Shown piece by piece: positions 60,579 to 64,000 of a DNA stretch of 64,000 bases; position 1 is the first letter of the stretch; each line of letters opens with the position of its first letter. The DNA is from Oscillospiraceae bacterium. Its GTDB lineage: Bacteria > Bacillota > Clostridia > Oscillospirales > Acutalibacteraceae. A program made the translations under genes and the position numbers. The stretch is from contig CAJTCS010000001.1 of assembly GCA_910574995.1 (NCBI GenBank), forward strand, positions 186,001 through 250,000. The letters are read 5' to 3'. The notes under the pieces are model-generated. The model did no database searches, was not told the origin of the DNA, and worked only from the letters and a program-made list of their open reading frames with translations.

Positions 60579-60607
60579 CAAAAAGGGTGCGGTGCTTTCT
60601 GGGCTGG

Positions 60608-61111
60608 CTAGTTGGCCCCTTCCCACAGCACGGGCCGGCCTGCCTGGCGGGTAGCGGCCATGTCCAGCAGGCGTTGGTTCTCGCTGCCCCGGAAAGCCAG
60701 CTCCAGGTTTTTCTGCCCCTCCAGGAAGGGGCCGTCTATCAACAGGTCGGTCTCTGCCAGAAGGGCCTGTACCTGGGGGTCTTCCATAACGGCCAGCTGC
60801 TCATAGGTATACCCGGTGAAGGTGGCCACGTCTTTCCCCACGGCGTGTACCCGTTTTGCCAGTTCTGCCAAGGGGCCAGGCTGGCAGAAGGGTTCGCCGC
60901 CGCTGAACGTAATGCCCTTTAAGATGGGGTCGGACTGGAACCCGGCGAAAATCTCCGCCGTGTCCATGGCCCGCCCCCCTTGGAAAGGGTGTGTCTGGGG
61001 GTTGTGGCAGCCGGGGCAGCGGTGGGGGCACCCCTGGACGAACACGGTATAGCGGATGCCCGGCCCGTCGACAATGGATTCGGCCGCGATACCGGCAATC
61101 TGCAATTCCAT
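60608..61111 (-). CDS. nrdG: Anaerobic ribonucleotide reductase activating protein NrdG
   Basis: This 167-aa radical SAM enzyme installs the glycyl radical on NrdD. The radical-SAM cluster motif is CPHRCPGC (Cys28, Cys32, Cys35; Cx3Cx2C), after GPGIRYTVFVQG, and TFSGGEPF is near residue 68. Length is typical. It lies downstream of surE and the separate glycyl-radical gene on the same strand. Confidence 0.95.
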   Translation of the reverse strand: MELQIAGIAAESIVDGPGIRYTVFVQGCPHRCPGCHNPQTHPFQGGRAMDTAEIFAGFQSDPILKGITFSGGEPFCQPGPLAELAKRVHAVGKDVATFTGYTYEQLAVMEDPQVQALLAETDLLIDGPFLEGQKNLELAFRGSENQRLLDMAATRQAGRPVLWEGAN

Positions 61112-61124
61112 AGGGGCGCCCCTC

Positions 61125-61874
61125 CTATAAGCAAAATTCCTTGTCCCGGAATCCCTCGCTGTCGGTCAGGTCAAAAACCAAAGGCGTAAGGGACACATAG
61201 CCATTGGCCGTGCAGCCAATGTCCGTGTCCATCCCATATCCCGGCGTAGCGCCGTCTTGGATATTTTTCAGCCAGTAATAGTCCCGGCCATCAGGGGCCT
61301 GGCGGTGCTCATAGGTATCGGCCCACAGGTGGGTCCGCCCGGCGGGCACCCACCGGACGCCCTTTATCTCCTGCCCGGGCAGGGCGGGGATGTTCACGTT
61401 CAGCATAAAATCGATGTCGTTTTCTACGTCCAGCTGTCCCAGCAGCCGGGCGAACACCTGGGCCGCTTTGTCAAATTCCCCATCCCACTGGGTAGACACG
61501 GCAATAGACCTTTTGCCCAGCATGGCGGCCTCCATGGCGGCTGAAACGGTCCCAGAGTACAGCATGTCCATGGCCACGTTCAAGCCCCTGTTGATGCCGG
61601 ATACCACCAAATCTACCGGCCCCTCTGCCAGGGACAGCACCCCCAGCCGGGCGCAGTCGGCGGGCGTGCCAGAGACTGCATAGGCGGCCTTTGCCCCAGG
61701 CACCTCGCGCTTTTCCGTAAACAGCGGCATGCGGACTGTCAGCCCATGGCCCACGGCGCTGCGCTCCTCCATGGGGGCGCTCACCGTTACGGTATGGCTT
61801 TCCCCCAGCACCTGCGCCAGGGCCCGCAGGCCGGGGGCGCCTATGCCGTCGTCATTTACCAACAGGATATGCAT
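61125..61874 (-). CDS. surE: 5'/3'-nucleotidase SurE
   Basis: This 249-aa metal-dependent nucleotidase dephosphorylates nucleoside monophosphates. It shows the N-terminal metal motif ILLVNDDGI (Asp-Asp), SGTPADC (about 90) and VVSGINRGLN with YSGTVSAAMEA. ATG 61874 lies 8 nt after GGAGG; ATG 61880 is too close to the ribosome site. The ribosome site lies inside the 3' end of the upstream small gene, indicating coupling. Its placement between the nrdD pieces and nrdG is unusual but fits nucleotide metabolism. Confidence 0.94.
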   Translation of the reverse strand: MHILLVNDDGIGAPGLRALAQVLGESHTVTVSAPMEERSAVGHGLTVRMPLFTEKREVPGAKAAYAVSGTPADCARLGVLSLAEGPVDLVVSGINRGLNVAMDMLYSGTVSAAMEAAMLGKRSIAVSTQWDGEFDKAAQVFARLLGQLDVENDIDFMLNVNIPALPGQEIKGVRWVPAGRTHLWADTYEHRQAPDGRDYYWLKNIQDGATPGYGMDTDIGCTANGYVSLTPLVFDLTDSEGFRDKEFCL

Positions 61875-61876
61875 GG

Positions 61877-62053
61877 TCATTTCCTCCCCAAGGTGTGCTT
61901 GACCCGGTCCTGTTCCTCGGCGCGCTTGGCGTTGTTCCAGCGGTCGATGGTGCCCACCAGATAGCCGGTGATACGGCGGATGCGTTCGAAGCCCAGGCCC
62001 TCGCCTACAACAATTTCCTTGCCCTCGGTCTTATACTCTTTTACGCTTGTCAT
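61877..62053 (-). CDS. Stand-alone glycyl-radical C-terminal domain of anaerobic ribonucleotide reductase
   Basis: This 58-codon gene encodes GLGFERIRRITGYLVG followed by TIDRWNNAKRAEEQDRVKH. It matches the very C-terminus of class III NrdD, where the glycyl-radical Gly lies in an R-x-T/C-G-Y-L segment and is followed by a conserved N-x-x-K/R...RVKH tail. The predicted radical residue is Gly30. It has a strong ribosome site (AGGAGGAAACCAAC) and surE overlaps its end. The main NrdD ORF upstream lacks this segment, so the two proteins together would form the active enzyme. NrdG, the activase, is in the same cluster. Confidence 0.8.
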   Translation of the reverse strand: MTSVKEYKTEGKEIVVGEGLGFERIRRITGYLVGTIDRWNNAKRAEEQDRVKHTLGRK

Positions 62054-62157
62054 GTTGGTTTCCTCCTAATTATATTTTTCATGAACTATTCCCTTCGCGC
62101 GGGGACACGCATATTCCAATAACCCTGTATCTCCCATCCCCCGCCCCATATCCAGTT

Positions 62158-62322
62158 TAGGGCTTGTTTGAAAATAGAGAAAGTGCCGGAATTTTTGTTC
62201 AAAACGGAGCGGTTTCAAGGCGGAAACCGCAAGAAAACCTTTCGGTTTTCGAGGATTTCCAACACAGGAAACGCCCGTTTTGGGCAAAAAGACGGTGTTT
62301 GCGATTTTTCACACGAGCCCTA
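62158..62322. mobile_element. 165-bp MITE-like repeat, copy 2
   Basis: The same element as 35848-36012, same length, TA at both ends, with terminal inverted repeats TAGGGCTTGTTTGAAAAT and (complement) TAGGGCTCGTGTGAAAAA. It differs by roughly five to six bases. It lies in the 365-nt gap between nrdD and the stand-alone glycyl-radical gene. The rest of the gap (62054-62157, 62323-62418) shows no gene and no clear promoter. Confidence 0.8.
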
Positions 62323-62418
62323 GATTTGATAGCTTCAAAATATACGCGGTCCAGGGGCGTTAGGCCCTGGCAGGGCGCGGGACAGCGTCTCGCGGCCTTG
62401 CCCTTGCGCCGCGGGCGC

Positions 62419-63999
62419 TCAGCGGATGAGGCAGGTGTAGTCGGGCACGTCGTGATATTTGCTGCGCAGTTCCTCCAGCTTACTGAGCGGCACGCCTTCC
62501 CCGGCCTTGCGGCCGCAGCGGGGGCATACGTCGCCAATGATGCCGTTATACCCGCACACGGGGTCCCGGTCTACCGGGTGGTTGACAGAGCCGTAGCCGA
62601 TGCCCGCCTCTTTCATACAGCGGACGACGCTTTCAAAGGCTTCTATGTTCTTGCACACGTCCCCGTCCAGTTCTACATAGCTGATGTGCCCGGCATTGGT
62701 CAGGGCGTGGAAGGGGGCCTCCTTCTGGATTTTTTCGAACGCGCCGATGGGGTAATACACAGGTACATGGAAGGAGTTTGTATAATAGCCCCGGTCGGTA
62801 ATACCGGGGATCTTGCCATATTTTTTCTGGTCGATGCGCACGAACCGCCCGGAAAGGCCTTCGGCTGGGGTGGCCAATAAGGTGAAATTCAACCCTGTCT
62901 TTTCCGAAAGGCTGTCCATATACCCCCGCATGTGGGTGACGATCTCTAGGCCCAGCTTATAGCTCTCCTGGCTTTCCCCGTGGTGCTTGCCTGTCAGGGC
63001 CTTCAGGGTCTCGGCCAGGCCGATGAATCCTACAGACAGGGTGCCGTGCTTCAACACCTCGGCTACCGAGTCGTTCCGGCCCAGCTTTTCCGAATCGATC
63101 CACACGCCCTGGCCCATCAGGAAGGGATAGTTGTACGCTTTTTTGCTGCATTGTATTTTAAAGCGGTGCAACAGCTGTTCAGCGGCCAAGTCCATGCGTG
63201 CATCCAAAATTTTATAAAACCGCTTGATATCCTTTTGCGCCTCTATGCCGATGCGGGGCAGGTTGATGGAGGTGAAGCTCAGGTTGCCCCGGCCGCAGGT
63301 GGTTTCGCGGCTTTTGTCGTGATGGTTCCCCATTACCCGGGTGCGGCAGCCCATGTAGGCCACCTCGGTGTCATAGTCCCCTGGCTTGTAGTATTGCAGG
63401 TTGAAGGGCGCGTCGATAAAGCTGAAGTTGGGGAACAGCCGCTTGGCGGAAACCCGCATGGCCAGCTTGAACAGGTCATAGTTGGGGTCGCCCTCGTTGT
63501 AGTTCACCCCCTCCTTCACCTTGAAGATCTGTACCGGGAAGATAGGCGTCTCCCCATCCCCCAGGCCAGCCTCTGTGGCCAGCAGCAGGTTGCGGATGAC
63601 CATACGGCCCTGCTCGCTGGTGTCCGTGCCGTAGTTCAGGGAGGAGAAGGGCACCTGGGCCCCAGCCCGGGAATTCATGGTGTTCAGGTTGTGCACCAGG
63701 GCTTCCATGGCCTGGTAGGTGGCCCGGTCGGTCTCCCGCCAGGCGGCCTCTTTGGCATAGGCGCAGGCGTCCTCCGCTTCTTCGGTGATGATCTCCTCGA
63801 AGCCGCCCTCCTTCTGGTGCCGGGGCACAAAGGCCGTGAACCGTTGGCTGTATGCGTCCACGTTTTTCATGGTCACCTTCCGGCCCAGCTCCAGCCGGGC
63901 GGCGTCTACCAGGGCCTCGGCATGGCTGTAGGGCATGCCCTTATGGATCTGCAGGAACTGTATCAGCGCCTTGAAATACTCTTTGCAATAGGTCTTATC
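62419..63999 (-). CDS. nrdD: Anaerobic ribonucleoside-triphosphate reductase NrdD, lacking its glycyl-radical C-terminus; 5' end outside window
   Basis: This is the class III reductase converting ribonucleotides to deoxyribonucleotides without oxygen. At least 526 residues are visible; the frame stays open to the window edge, so the N-terminus (including an ATP cone) is missing. Family motifs include SRETTCGRGNLSFTSINLPR, the GVWIDSEKLGRND region and a C-terminal Cys-rich zinc site (VCGYNGIIGDVCPRCG). Normal NrdD continues into a glycyl-radical segment; here the ORF instead ends with about 30 residues finishing YHDVPDYTCLIR. That segment is encoded by a separate gene at 61877-62053. Confidence 0.93.
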   Translation of the reverse strand, partial: DKTYCKEYFKALIQFLQIHKGMPYSHAEALVDAARLELGRKVTMKNVDAYSQRFTAFVPRHQKEGGFEEIITEEAEDACAYAKEAAWRETDRATYQAMEALVHNLNTMNSRAGAQVPFSSLNYGTDTSEQGRMVIRNLLLATEAGLGDGETPIFPVQIFKVKEGVNYNEGDPNYDLFKLAMRVSAKRLFPNFSFIDAPFNLQYYKPGDYDTEVAYMGCRTRVMGNHHDKSRETTCGRGNLSFTSINLPRIGIEAQKDIKRFYKILDARMDLAAEQLLHRFKIQCSKKAYNYPFLMGQGVWIDSEKLGRNDSVAEVLKHGTLSVGFIGLAETLKALTGKHHGESQESYKLGLEIVTHMRGYMDSLSEKTGLNFTLLATPAEGLSGRFVRIDQKKYGKIPGITDRGYYTNSFHVPVYYPIGAFEKIQKEAPFHALTNAGHISYVELDGDVCKNIEAFESVVRCMKEAGIGYGSVNHPVDRDPVCGYNGIIGDVCPRCGRKAGEGVPLSKLEELRSKYHDVPDYTCLIR

Positions 64000-64000
64000 C

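Noticed and set aside
62419-62420. Frameshift in nrdD joining it to the glycyl-radical sequence
   Set aside because: No glycyl-radical-like sequence occurs in any frame between 62054 and 62418. The small gene has its own start and ribosome site and is more than 360 nt away.

Overview
The window is GC-rich, gene-dense chromosomal DNA of an anaerobic, probably spore-forming Firmicute of the class Clostridia. An Oscillospirales/Ruminococcaceae-like relative is most likely. This rests on gene content: SpoVT, NfnAB, class III ribonucleotide reductase (NrdD/NrdG), Tdh-Kbl, the Firmicute L21-Prp-L27 block with the cleavable L27 extension, RnpM/YlxQ, mini-RNase III, a long Rel, and sigma-A-type promoters (TTGACA/TATAAT, 17 bp spacing). 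No rRNA, tRNA, prophage, transposase or CRISPR array was seen.

Layout: 1-6.7 kb holds two MATE exporters (the first cut by the window edge), a GH130 mannoside phosphorylase, a TM2/zinc-ribbon protein with a poly-Asn tract, and nfnAB. 6.8-12.9 kb holds spoVT and the rimP-nusA-rnpM-ylxQ-infB translation operon, interrupted by a GNAT gene. 13-15.9 kb holds two of the three parts of an anaerobic glycerol-3-phosphate dehydrogenase-like complex, a HAD phosphatase and a LURP-one-like protein. 16-24.2 kb holds trxA and trxB, an ABC-F ATPase behind a leader with a 3-codon uORF and terminator, a split ThrE-type exporter, an RluA synthase, an XRE regulator and a third MATE. 24.6-29.6 kb holds a peptide/nickel-type ABC importer without ATPases, a rearrangement scar (DJ-1 remnant joined to an unknown gene end) and a sugar isomerase-like TIM barrel.

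29.8-35.7 kb holds rsmA with two small membrane proteins, a large polytopic membrane protein and recJ. 36-44.4 kb holds rel, a double-GNAT protein, an HD hydrolase, tdh-kbl and pyrBI. 44.5-48.4 kb holds rplU-prp-rpmA-obgE-mrnC and a YitT protein. 48.4-57.5 kb holds a small Asn/Gln-rich gene, tandem hairpins, an RsmF-like methyltransferase, a 95-bp tandem repeat, a secreted lipoprotein with a possible papain-like site, rnhA, an aldose epimerase, GrpB, a NagD-type HAD protein, proC and the third glycerol-3-phosphate dehydrogenase-like subunit. 57.9-60.5 kb holds a DUF5685-DnaJ-membrane protein cluster. 60.6-64 kb holds nrdG, surE and nrdD.

The most unusual feature is the anaerobic ribonucleotide reductase. 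The large NrdD gene ends just after its Cys-rich zinc region without a glycyl-radical segment. A separate 58-codon gene downstream encodes exactly that segment (RRITGYLVG). One copy of a 165-bp TA-flanked MITE-like repeat lies between the two; the other copy is 26 kb away, upstream of rel. Other points of interest are the ABC-F attenuator, the 95-bp tandem repeat, the Asn/Gln-rich 48-aa protein and several hairpin-rich intergenic elements.
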